Shown here: piece by piece, positions 9,045-15,478 of the stretch
Layout of the letters: each line of letters opens with the position of its first letter
Position numbering within the stretch: position 1 is the stretch's first letter
Assembly: GCF_001429065.1 (NCBI RefSeq)
Contig: NZ_LMIB01000012.1
Span: forward strand, 310,001 to 374,000
Direction of reading: 5' to 3'
DNA from: Sphingomonas sp. Root710
Lineage (GTDB): Bacteria; Pseudomonadota; Alphaproteobacteria; Sphingomonadales; Sphingomonadaceae
Length of the DNA stretch: 64,000 bases
The notes under the pieces: model-generated
Databases searched by the model: none
Told to the model about the DNA's origin: nothing
Seen by the model: the letters and a program-made list of their open reading frames with translations, nothing else
Translations under genes and position numbers: made by a program

Positions 9045-10004
9045 TTAGTCGACTGCCCGCTGCACCGGGCGCGCCTCGGCGAGGCTGGGCTCGCCGTCAG
9101 CCACTATGAGGTTCGCGGGCGCCGGTTGATCGCGCACGACCATGTCGACCATCGCCACGATCGCGGGTGTGAAGCGCAGCCCGTAGTTGAAGCATAGATG
9201 AGGATCGTATCGAGGCCGGACCTGATCGCAGACCGCGCCCAGATGCACGCCGATCGCGGCGTGCATCCGCTCGTCATAATACATGCCGCCGGACGATCCC
9301 GGGCTCGAGTCGGCTGATGTCGAAAAGAGCCGCCGTGCGTTGGTGATGCGCGTGGCCGCCCTGTCGTCGCGCTGCTGACTGGCGGGGAAATCGCGCAATC
9401 GGCCCCTGGTGATCCAGGCGCGCTGCATCTCGCCGACGCCCAGATGAAAGGCGACAAGATCCACCACCGCCTTCTCCTGGCCCTTGAAAGCCATCGCCAC
9501 CGGAATGCTATCGATCTTAATCGGCCGATCGAGCTTGAGGATGGCGACGTCGTAGGAGCTGTCGTTACGGATGGTGATGTCGGCCCAGGGCGACACCGCA
9601 TATCGGATGCGCGCTTCCTGTCGGATCTGCTGGTTCCGATCATAAAGAATGAAGGCGCACTTGGCCGGGTTTAGCGCCCGTGCCGCCCTCATCGTCGATG
9701 CGCCACGGAAAAAGACATGGGCGGCCGTCACCACGGTGTCGGTGCTGCCGAGCACCCAGCCGGTGGCGACATACGCCACGCCGGATGTTCGGGGGTCGCG
9801 GCATTCAACCCGGCCGACGCCCGCGAACCGCCCCCTGTCGTCGGCCGACATCATGGCGGAGCCATCGGTCGGGCGGCTTCCACTCAGGATGATGGCATCG
9901 GCGGTCGTCCCGCTCGATAACAGCATCGCGGCCACCGGGACGAGCAGGCGGCGCCGGGCCAGGGCGTGCAGCGCCCCGCCCTTCGATAGGTATCGAAAAG
10001 CCAT
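9045..10004 (-). CDS. Secreted trypsin-like serine protease
   Basis: This 319-aa protein has an N-terminal signal peptide (basic start, then LLVPVAAMLLSSGTTADA) and a chymotrypsin-fold domain. The catalytic triad is visible: histidine in VVTAAHVFF, aspartate in YDVAILKLD, and serine in PGSSGGMYY. It is therefore probably active in the periplasm or outside the cell. The C-terminal end carries no extra domain. Its substrate is unknown. It is transcribed alone on the minus strand, 272 nt from the start of the GlxA-type regulator region. Confidence 0.88.
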   Translation of the reverse strand: MAFRYLSKGGALHALARRRLLVPVAAMLLSSGTTADAIILSGSRPTDGSAMMSADDRGRFAGVGRVECRDPRTSGVAYVATGWVLGSTDTVVTAAHVFFRGASTMRAARALNPAKCAFILYDRNQQIRQEARIRYAVSPWADITIRNDSSYDVAILKLDRPIKIDSIPVAMAFKGQEKAVVDLVAFHLGVGEMQRAWITRGRLRDFPASQQRDDRAATRITNARRLFSTSADSSPGSSGGMYYDERMHAAIGVHLGAVCDQVRPRYDPHLCFNYGLRFTPAIVAMVDMVVRDQPAPANLIVADGEPSLAEARPVQRAVD

Positions 10005-10276
10005 GATGATGTCCGATGCAGGCTGTCACGTCGCCGTGGGTCAGATCCGCGTGGCGACGTCACTCATTGAAATGACGGCGGCGCTGGGGCGCGTACACCT
10101 CAACCTGTACTGCTGCGCCTTCGGCGATGTCCGCGCCGCTGTGCTATGTCATGGCGCGCGCTGCACGTTCGAAGCGGTGAGCAGCACGGCCCGGCTGGAA
10201 AGAGTCGCATGATATGGCCTCCGGGGGCCATGATGCGCCGGCGCCCCCGCCCTCTCAACTTCGGTCTGGCGACATT

Positions 10277-11299
10277 TCAGGACAAAGCGGCGTCGCTTTC
10301 GTCATCGCGCGTGCCTTCTCCGGTAGCCTGAAAGCGAAGGCGATAGTGCATCGGCGTGACGCCGATCCTCCGCATGAAGGCGCGGCGGAGCGTCGCCGTC
10401 GATCCGAAGCCCGCGACATGGGCGATCCGCTTGATGGGGGACGCGCTGTCTTCCAGCAGGCCGCGGGCGATTTCGATGCGGGTCAGTTCGACATAATCGG
10501 CCAGGCTTATGCCCAGTTCGGCGTGGAATAGCCGCGACAGGTGACGCGGGCTGACCCCGGCCGCTCTGGCGACGGCGGACAGGCTAAGGTCGGCACGCGG
10601 ATTTTCGAGGATGTGCAGGCGGACTTTGTCGATCGGGCTGGTCGTCGCGATCTGCGCTGTCAGCGTCGCACTGAACTGCGATTGCCCGCCAGGCCGCTTC
10701 AGGAAAACGACGAGCCGGCGCGCCACCCACAGCGCCAGCGCGCTCCCATGATCTTCCTCGATCAGCGAAAAGGCCAGGTCGATCGCCGCGCTTACCCCGG
10801 CTGAACTGAACACCGGTCCGTCGCGCACGAAGATCTGGTCTGGCTCGACGCGGATGTCCGGATATTCGGCGGCAAGGCGTTCGGCATATTGCCAGTGGGT
10901 GGTGGCGCGTCGCCCCGACAACAGCCCCGCCTGCGCCAGCAGGAAGGCGCCCGTGCAGGCGGAGCCGTAGCGGCGCGACTGCCCGGCCTGTTCGCGCAGC
11001 CAGCGCGTGACATCTTCGCTCGAACGCGCCGGCACCCCATTGGGCCCGACGACGATCAGGGTATCCGATCGCTCGGTCGCGTCGCGCACGCACGCATCGG
11101 GCATGAACTTGACGCCGGACGCGCTCTCGGTGATCGTTCCGTGCTCGGTGACCAATTGCATGCGATACGGTTTCCCGGTCCGCATCTTGCAGTTCGCTTC
11201 GAAGAACGCATCGCGCAGGCCGGCGATTTCCAGCAAATGCACATTGGCGGGAGCAAAGATCGTGATCAGCACAACGCGCGTCGCCCAGCGGTGGCGCAA
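10277..11299 (-). CDS. GlxA-type transcriptional regulator (DJ-1/PfpI plus AraC HTH)
   Basis: This 340-aa regulator has an N-terminal DJ-1/PfpI-like domain (about 8-190) and a C-terminal AraC double helix-turn-helix (about 225-325). The nucleophile-elbow region GSACTGAFLLAQAGLL includes the conserved cysteine. The second HTH shows [24 protein letters not shown], the conserved AraC-family stretch given here by its key residues. Relatives respond to amines, choline or related metabolites, but the ligand here is unknown. The neighbouring fumarylacetoacetate hydrolase fragment on the opposite strand may be a remnant of its former target operon; this is inference. Confidence 0.9.
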   Translation of the reverse strand: MRHRWATRVVLITIFAPANVHLLEIAGLRDAFFEANCKMRTGKPYRMQLVTEHGTITESASGVKFMPDACVRDATERSDTLIVVGPNGVPARSSEDVTRWLREQAGQSRRYGSACTGAFLLAQAGLLSGRRATTHWQYAERLAAEYPDIRVEPDQIFVRDGPVFSSAGVSAAIDLAFSLIEEDHGSALALWVARRLVVFLKRPGGQSQFSATLTAQIATTSPIDKVRLHILENPRADLSLSAVARAAGVSPRHLSRLFHAELGISLADYVELTRIEIARGLLEDSASPIKRIAHVAGFGSTATLRRAFMRRIGVTPMHYRLRFQATGEGTRDDESDAALS

Positions 11300-11398
11300 T
11301 GCCCCCGATAGGTCTGGTAATACGCCTCTTTGGCCGGATTACCTAGAGCGGCAGGAAAAGCCGCCTGGCGCTATCCGCGCAGCCTCGACGGGATCACG

Positions 11399-11757
11399 CG
11401 ACCGCCGATTGGCCCGGCGGGCGGCAAGGACATCGCCAACCGCATCGGCCCCTGCATCGTCACCCCGGACGAGTTCGCCGATCCCTACACGCTGACGATG
11501 ACCGCCCGGATCAACGGAGAAATCTGGTCGCACGGCACCACCGCCAGCATGCACTGGCGCTTCAAAGACGCGATCGAACAATTCAGCCGCAACGCCCCGC
11601 TGGTCCCCGGCGAGATCATCGGATCGGGGACGGTCCTCAACGGCTGCGGCTTCGAACTCGACCGCTATCTGCAGTCAGGCGACCGGGTGGAACTGGAGAT
11701 CGAGGGGATCGGGTGCTGCGGAATAGGGTTGGGTATGTGGGGGAGCTTGAAAGCTAA
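11399..11757 (+). pseudogene. Fumarylacetoacetate hydrolase family remnant, 5'-truncated and frameshifted
   Basis: The frame encodes the C-terminal third of an FAH-family hydrolase: IGPCIVTPDEFADPYTL, then GEIIGSGTVLNGCGFELDRY and GDRVELEIEGIG. Everything upstream of about 11399, including the metal-binding catalytic core, is missing. At about 11711 one G appears to be lost. Restoring it gives GVLRNRVGYVGELES and a TAA at 11755-11757, as expected for the family end, whereas the present frame runs on into an unrelated repeat. Both lesions show that this is a decaying relic. Confidence 0.75.
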
Positions 11758-11821
11758 GGCGCGATCCTATGGCGGCAATTGCGCATCGGCGTGCCGCCGG
11801 GCAAATGGAGGCCTGACCTCT

Positions 11822-11883
11822 CAAATCCTCCCTATCGCAAAGCGATGGGGAGGGGGACCATGCGCAGCATGGTGGAGGGGTAT
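11822..11883. repeat. REP-like palindromic repeat, copy 2
   Basis: This copy reads CAAATCCTCCCTATCGCAAA and continues through GCGATGGGGAGGG to GCATGGTGGAGGGGTAT. It aligns with copy 1 at 8338-8396 over the whole segment, in the same orientation and with few changes. Confidence 0.6.
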
Positions 11884-11921
11884 GCGACGCTGATGACCGC
11901 AAAAACGCTGGAATTACTATA

Positions 11922-11994
11922 CAGGTTTACCAAATCCGATCGTCGGATAACGATCAACCCATTTTGGCGTAAACTTCCGGATTTAGTAAACTGT
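11922..11994. repeat. Large imperfect inverted repeat with inner palindrome
   Basis: The arms GTTTACCAAATCCG (11925-11938) and CGGATTTAGTAAAC (11978-11991) pair at 13 of 14 positions, and the pairing extends outwards to ACA/TGT with one bulged base. Inside lies GATCGT-CGGATA-ACGATC. The stretch is AT-richer than its surroundings and has no gene. It could form a cruciform or bind a dimeric protein; its role is unknown. Confidence 0.45.
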
Positions 11995-12179
11995 CACCGT
12001 AATCCTAGGGCGGATCGGCACTCGGTGCAGATCGAGCCGAAACATCGGCAATGGGGGAGCACGGCATCCTCTTCCTGCCGTGCTGGACTTCGGTTTGGCG
12101 GGGGCATGAGCCGGTAGACCGGAATCGTGGCCATGTGATCGAACTGCCTCGACCAGGCCGACTGACCGCCAAGATAATT

Positions 12180-12194
12180 GTTCTCTTTTTGTTC
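12180..12194. promoter_or_regulatory. LexA (SOS) box match GTTC-N7-GTTC
   Basis: The sequence GTTCTCTTTTTGTTC matches exactly the direct-repeat LexA box of Alphaproteobacteria (GTTC-N7-GTTC). It ends 4 bases before the left target-site duplicate of the IS1595-family transposon. Before that insertion it lay about 180 bp upstream of the gene now at 14836, which may once have been SOS-controlled. Confidence 0.5.
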
Positions 12195-12246
12195 TTGCTT
12201 TTTCCGGGCGATTATATACTTGACAAATCGCACAAGGAAAGAACAA

Positions 12247-12423
12247 ATGGAGAATGACAGGCCGGCGCTACCGTTTGAACTTCCGCCAGAGGCGTTGGAC
12301 GCTGGCGTGGATGCGTTTTGCGAGTTCGAGCCCGACGACGGGAGTACCGCTAGCGAGATCGTTAGCGCCGTCTTCCTTGCTATCTGGGCCAAACTTCCAC
12401 ACCCCAATGTCGTCACGAATTGA
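12247..12423 (+). CDS. Hypothetical 58-aa acidic protein in transposon
   Basis: The frame encodes a small acidic protein starting MENDRPALPFELPPEALDAG and ending in a hydrophobic helix-like stretch (VSAVFLAIWAKL). The ATG is preceded by AAGGA at an 8-nt spacing, the best ribosome-binding site among the passenger genes. It reads inward from the left inverted repeat. It overlaps the 3' end of the HEPN-type gene on the other strand by 156 bp, which is unusual. Both frames have a similar GC content at third positions (roughly two thirds), so codon use does not decide between them. No family was recognised. Confidence 0.45.
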   Translation: MENDRPALPFELPPEALDAGVDAFCEFEPDDGSTASEIVSAVFLAIWAKLPHPNVVTN

Positions 12424-12864
12424 CCAGCATTCGTTGGCAAGCGCGTGGATTTCAGCGCCGATCTTTCCAATCTGCAGCGGGGTGAATGACTGCTCCTTTT
12501 TTTCACCCTTCAGGCGCGACATTCTCAGGGTAGTGGCCCCGTTTTCCATAGGCCGATGAGCGCCATGCACAAGCGTATTGCGGTCTGCCGCCAACCCGTC
12601 TCGCAAAGCCTTCCGAACGGCGGTGAGGCGCTTGGTAAACCGGAGAGGTATCTTATTGTGCAGTCCCAGGCCGAGGGCCATATTAATGCGCGGTATGATA
12701 TCGAGACCGCCGAATATGATTTCCCCTTTTTCGACCGTCATGTCCTCAATTGTGATAAGGACACCGATAACAGCCAATTCGAGGCGAGCCCATTGAAGGC
12801 AGAGATGGCCGATACCGGCCATCACTTTGATTTCCTCTGAGGCGCAAGGTTGAGATTGATCCAT
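12268..12864 (-). CDS. HEPN-like protein with RNxxxH ribonuclease motif
   Basis: This 198-aa, mainly helical protein has the sequence DRNTLVHG at about residues 94-101. This is the RNxxxH form of the Rx4-6H motif that forms the active site of HEPN-domain ribonucleases. An upstream helix, HLCLQWARLELAVIGVL, carries the conserved acidic-hydrophobic pattern usual before the motif. HEPN proteins act as RNases in toxin-antitoxin and abortive infection systems, but inactive scaffolding members also exist. The frame stays open to 12996; the ATG at 12864 is preferred because the upstream part is featureless and covers the opposite 39-aa gene. The two ATGs share one CATG. Placement in the family rests on the motif and is inference. 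Confidence 0.6.
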   Translation of the reverse strand: MDQSQPCASEEIKVMAGIGHLCLQWARLELAVIGVLITIEDMTVEKGEIIFGGLDIIPRINMALGLGLHNKIPLRFTKRLTAVRKALRDGLAADRNTLVHGAHRPMENGATTLRMSRLKGEKKEQSFTPLQIGKIGAEIHALANECWSIRDDIGVWKFGPDSKEDGANDLASGTPVVGLELAKRIHASVQRLWRKFKR

Positions 12865-12982
12865 GTCCGATACCGACCCAACAGATGATGTGCTGCGCCG
12901 TATGCTCAGCACCCCACCTAAACCGCATGATGCGAAGAAAGAGTCGAGTCCGAAACGGAAGAGCGCTCCTAAAGCCGATTGA
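12863..12982 (+). CDS. Hypothetical 39-aa basic protein (MLxTPPKPH motif)
   Basis: This tiny protein reads MSDTDPTDDVLRRMLSTPPK and then PHDAKKE with a lysine-rich tail. Small proteins with the core RMLxTPPKPH and a basic end are common as hypothetical genes in Alphaproteobacteria, often next to possible toxin genes. Here it is divergent from the HEPN-type gene, and the two ATG codons overlap in a single CATG. An antitoxin-like or regulatory role is possible but not shown. A 14-bp-arm palindrome follows its stop by 7 nt. Confidence 0.6.
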   Translation: MSDTDPTDDVLRRMLSTPPKPHDAKKESSPKRKSAPKAD

Positions 12983-12989
12983 TCAGCGG

Positions 12990-13023
12990 CCAGCATAGTG
13001 GTACTATGATACCACTATGCTGG
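12990..13023. terminator. Perfect 14-bp-arm palindrome between convergent genes
   Basis: The arms CCAGCATAGTGGTA (12990-13003) and TACCACTATGCTGG (13010-13023) pair perfectly around a 6-base loop. The hairpin lies between the convergent ends of the 39-aa gene and the Cas2-like gene, and a TTTT follows at 13031 on the plus strand. It could be a bidirectional terminator or, given its symmetry, an operator. Confidence 0.5.
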
Positions 13024-13068
13024 AGCCACCTTTTAAATACGGCGTGCCGTATCGGAATGGTCAGCCGT

Positions 13069-13338
13069 TTACATCACGGACTGGAGCCACTCCGTCCCCT
13101 TGTCGTCATATCCCCACCACGCGGAATCTTCCGTCCAAGCCTGAACAATAAGGTCGTCATTGCTGTCCAGAAACTGGCAAGCGGCGGTGGCGACATCGAG
13201 CGCGGACGAGGCTGGCCCAACAATCCAAGCCGATTTTTGAATGTGCCAGTGGTTTGGATAGCCTTCGAGATGCTTGATTAAGTCCGGATAGTTTTGGCCC
13301 GGCTTATTGCAATCATAGGCGACGAGATAGTGAGGCAT
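13069..13338 (-). CDS. Cas2/SinR-like small protein (ferredoxin-like fold)
   Basis: This 89-aa protein starts MPHYLVAYDCNKPGQNYPDL and continues with WHIQKSAWIV and later DDLIVQAW and AWWG. The pattern, with a first beta strand ending in YD (Asp9), matches the stand-alone SinR family related to Cas2 and VapD. Cas2-fold proteins include endoribonucleases and the structural partner of Cas1. No cas1 and no CRISPR array are nearby, so a CRISPR role is unlikely. The ATG at 13338 has AAAGGG about 8 nt upstream; the longer frame to 13494 lacks support. It is a passenger of the IS1595-family transposon. Confidence 0.75.
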   Translation of the reverse strand: MPHYLVAYDCNKPGQNYPDLIKHLEGYPNHWHIQKSAWIVGPASSALDVATAACQFLDSNDDLIVQAWTEDSAWWGYDDKGTEWLQSVM

Positions 13339-13660
13339 GTACGTGACCCTTTCTTGGTCTGGATCGTACAATCGCCTTGACCTTGGACATCGAAGGGCCC
13401 AAATTCCCCCTGCAAAAGCTGCCAGTCCGCTGGCGATTGTACTCATCGTTAGCGGATTGATCGAAGCCGGGGCTGTAGGAGGCCTCGGCTTCAATCGTGT
13501 CGGGGACCGTAATAACTCATTAACCGAAAATTGTCGAATTTTTCGAGTCGCTTAGCGGCCAAAAACACGCTATGCGCCTTCCCCGCGCATAGCGTACTAG
13601 CTCCCTCGTCAATGTTTAGATCGCCAGCGCTGATTTTTCGGCGGCTTTGTCGGTTTAGCT
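13339..13660. other. Gene-free transposon segment with two hairpins
   Basis: No gene is seen in these 322 bases. They hold the transposase terminator (13561-13594) and a second hairpin with arms GATCGAAGCCG (13459-13469) and CGGCTTCAATC (13486-13496), upstream of the Cas2-like gene. The second hairpin might be part of that gene's leader or of its promoter region. Confidence 0.45.
13561..13594 (-). terminator. Rho-independent terminator after transposase gene
   Basis: Read on the minus strand, a perfect 10-bp stem (CGCTATGCGC paired with GCGCATAGCG, 13568-13577 and 13585-13594) with a 7-base loop is followed two bases later by TTTTT. It lies 67 nt beyond the transposase stop and should insulate the passenger genes from transposase transcription. 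Confidence 0.7.
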
Positions 13661-14614
13661 TTAGGCGTATTGCTCGTCAGACCGCCGATAGGTGAGGCGC
13701 TTGCCGCCGATGCCCTTCAAGGCGCGCTCGGCGCGAACATCATCGCTGATGCCGAGCTTGGCACGGTTCGAATAGCGGAAATCGAACTCGGCAAGGTAGC
13801 GGTGCAAATGCTGCTCGCCGCAATGCTGATAGATGCCCTTCATGCCACGCTTGAAGATGGAGAAAGAGCCTTCGACGGTGTTGGTGAACACGTCGCCGCG
13901 CACATACTCGTTGACCGAGTGATTGACCGTCTCGTGGCTGGCGAACTCTTTGCCGAGCGGCTTATAGAGGCGAGCCTGATCGGTGATCAGACGGGCTTCC
14001 TTCGCGATGTTCGCCTTTACGATCGGCTCCACATAGGTCGAGATCATCTGATCGAAAGCGTATGAGCGAATGCGGCCCGTGTCGCGATCGACAAGGCTAA
14101 TGACCTTCATCTTGTGCCCGCCCGACTGACGGACGGGCTGACCCTTAAGGCGACCGATGTAAGTTTCGTCCACCTCGACGCCGCCACCGCCCGAACCGAA
14201 CGGCACAGCAAGCTCGCCTTCACGCATGGACTCGCGAATGCGGTGGAACATGAACCAAGCCGTCTTGTAGGTGATGCCCAGCATACGGTGAAGCTGATGG
14301 GCGCTCATGCCCTTCTTGCTGGCACACAGCAGATGCGTAGCCATCAGCCACTTGTTCAGCGGAACCTTGCTGCTCTCAAACACAGTACCGACCGTGACGC
14401 TGAACTGCTTACGGCAATCGCGGCACTGGTAGACGCCATCACGAACCGCGCCTTCCGGGTGCGCCTTGGTCGGACGACCGCGCTGCGCCGGAAGCCGCTG
14501 CGCGTTGACCGACTGGCAGTGCGGGCAAACGGCACCGTTCGGCCAGCGCAGAGCTTCAAGATGCTCGCGTGCTTTGTCGGCGTCGGTGAAGTGCGGGGCG
14601 GTAAGGTTCGTCAT
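13661..14614 (-). CDS. IS1595-family transposase
   Basis: This 317-aa transposase appears intact. The N-terminus has a zinc-ribbon-like pair of motifs, CPHCQS and YQCRDCRKQF. It is followed by an HTH-like stretch (GMSAHQLHRMLGITYKTAW) and the ISXO2-like/IS1595 DDE domain. Candidate catalytic acids are in VEVDETYIGR and LITDQARLY, with the third region TNTVEGSFSIFKRG including the conserved lysine. The start at 14614 lies 29 nt inside the right inverted repeat. It should mobilise the whole 2457-bp unit in cis, and any related non-autonomous elements in trans. Confidence 0.95.
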   Translation of the reverse strand: MTNLTAPHFTDADKAREHLEALRWPNGAVCPHCQSVNAQRLPAQRGRPTKAHPEGAVRDGVYQCRDCRKQFSVTVGTVFESSKVPLNKWLMATHLLCASKKGMSAHQLHRMLGITYKTAWFMFHRIRESMREGELAVPFGSGGGGVEVDETYIGRLKGQPVRQSGGHKMKVISLVDRDTGRIRSYAFDQMISTYVEPIVKANIAKEARLITDQARLYKPLGKEFASHETVNHSVNEYVRGDVFTNTVEGSFSIFKRGMKGIYQHCGEQHLHRYLAEFDFRYSNRAKLGISDDVRAERALKGIGGKRLTYRRSDEQYA

Positions 14615-14835
14615 GCACCCCTTTTAGGGGTCGGGGGTCTGCTTTGTCAAGTATATAATCGCCTTTTTCCGCTAAAATCGAATAGGCATTTCGGCCCCAA
14701 AACCGAAGCCGAGCGCCTTTGACCCGGTCCGACGCCGCCTTACCTCCTCCCCATGCGAAGGCCGATCTTCGCCGGGCGGGCGGGTGAAGAAGCCGCCATG
14801 CCGGGCCGGATGCGCCCGGCCTGAAAGGCAGGCCG

Positions 14836-15210
14836 ATGACCGACATGACCACCTCCAAAGCACACCGAAAAGACAGAGACCCCGGTAAACCGCACGAAAT
14901 CCGCGCGCTGATGCGCGAGATCCTCGTCGACCATGCCGTGTCGCTCGATGGCATCTTCACCGATTTCACCGATCACGCCGTGGATGTCTTTCAGGACTCC
15001 CCCTTCGCTTCGCAGACCTATCTCCGTCTGGCGATGCGCGCGCAGACCGGGTGCCGCGCGGCGTTGCAGGCGGTCGTTCGGGCCGATCAGGCGGTGGAGG
15101 CAGCGGCGGCGAAGGAAGCGCGGAAGGCGGCGGCATCCGGCCTTGATGCGGCCATCGCCCCGCCCGCCGGAAAACCGGCCCGGCGCAATCGCTCCGCCGC
15201 CACCCATTAA
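14836..15210 (+). CDS. Conserved hypothetical protein (paired with HGG/KHG protein)
   Basis: This 124-aa protein has the stretch ILVDHAVSLDGIFTDF and then QTYLRLAMRAQTGCRAALQA. It resembles a family of small alphaproteobacterial proteins with NQARTLDxxF and YLRLALKAQxQCRATL motifs. Those genes usually sit beside a gene with HGG and KHG motifs, as here at 15230. No function is established. The ATG at 14836 is preceded by a GGCAGGCCG stretch. The IS1595-family transposon inserted 165 bp upstream and separates the gene from a LexA box, so native regulation may be lost. Confidence 0.65.
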   Translation: MTDMTTSKAHRKDRDPGKPHEIRALMREILVDHAVSLDGIFTDFTDHAVDVFQDSPFASQTYLRLAMRAQTGCRAALQAVVRADQAVEAAAAKEARKAAASGLDAAIAPPAGKPARRNRSAATH

Positions 15211-15229
15211 AAAACGAGCGGTCGAGCCC

Positions 15230-15478
15230 ATGCAACCGGACATCCTGGCCAATGCGCCCCGCTGCGGCGCGCGCACGCGCGGCGGTTCGCCGTGCCGCTC
15301 GCCTGCGGTCGGCGGCAAGGCGCGGTGCCGGATGCACGGCGGCGGCAAGGGCAGCGGCGGACAGCGCGGCAATCGCAATGCCTGGAAACATGGCGCGCGC
15401 TCGGCGCGGACGCGCGGGATCACCCGCTATCTGCGCCTCTCGCGCCACCTCATCCGTCTCGCCGGCGACAGCGCGTTA
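15230..15478 (+). CDS. HGG/KHG-motif small protein, natural stop not found
   Basis: From ATG 15230 the frame reads MQPDILANAPRCGARTRGGS followed by CRSPAVGGKARCRMHGGGKG and GNRNAWKHGARSA. The CG-x-RT-x-G-x-xC, RCRMHGG and GNxNAxKHG elements define a widespread family of small proteins with a possible CCCH zinc site. It follows the 124-aa gene by 19 nt, the usual partner pairing. The frame does not stop near the expected length; it stays open far into the antisense of the GGDEF-EAL gene (to 18394). The end given is only where the recognisable protein stops. A lost stop or a frameshift near 15475 (a TAG exists in another frame at 15477-15479) is likely. Confidence 0.5.

Larger units (their letters stand above)
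11758..12198. other. Gene-free stretch left of the transposon
   Basis: These 441 bases contain no credible gene. They hold REP-like copy 2, the large inverted repeat at 11922-11994, the third copy of the short degenerate repeat near 12007-12045 and, at the right end, a LexA-box match. The stretch looks like an accumulation site for small intergenic elements. Confidence 0.5.
12207..14663. mobile_element. Complete IS1595-family transposon with passenger genes
   Basis: The element is 2457 bp long. Its ends are perfect 21-bp inverted repeats containing GATTATATACTTGACAAA (12207-12227 and, inverted, 14643-14663). It is flanked by an exact 8-bp direct repeat, TTTTTCCG (12199-12206 and 14664-14671); 8 bp is the duplication size known for the IS1595 family. 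The transposase gene is complete. The remaining 1.4 kb carries a HEPN-type protein, a Cas2/SinR-like protein and two very small frames. Passenger genes are known in some IS1595-family members. The intact ends and target duplication suggest a fairly recent insertion. Confidence 0.92.

Noticed and set aside
8338-11883. The two REP-like copies as ends of a composite transposon
   Set aside because: They are in direct orientation, lack a transposase between them, and a partial third copy occurs near 14747. This fits dispersed intergenic repeats.
12864-12996. Longer start of the HEPN-like gene at 12996
   Set aside because: The additional 44 residues carry no helix or motif of the family and would cover the entire 39-aa gene on the other strand.
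13069-13338. Part of a CRISPR-Cas system
   Set aside because: The Cas2-like protein has no cas1 or effector gene nearby, and no regularly spaced repeats occur anywhere in the window.
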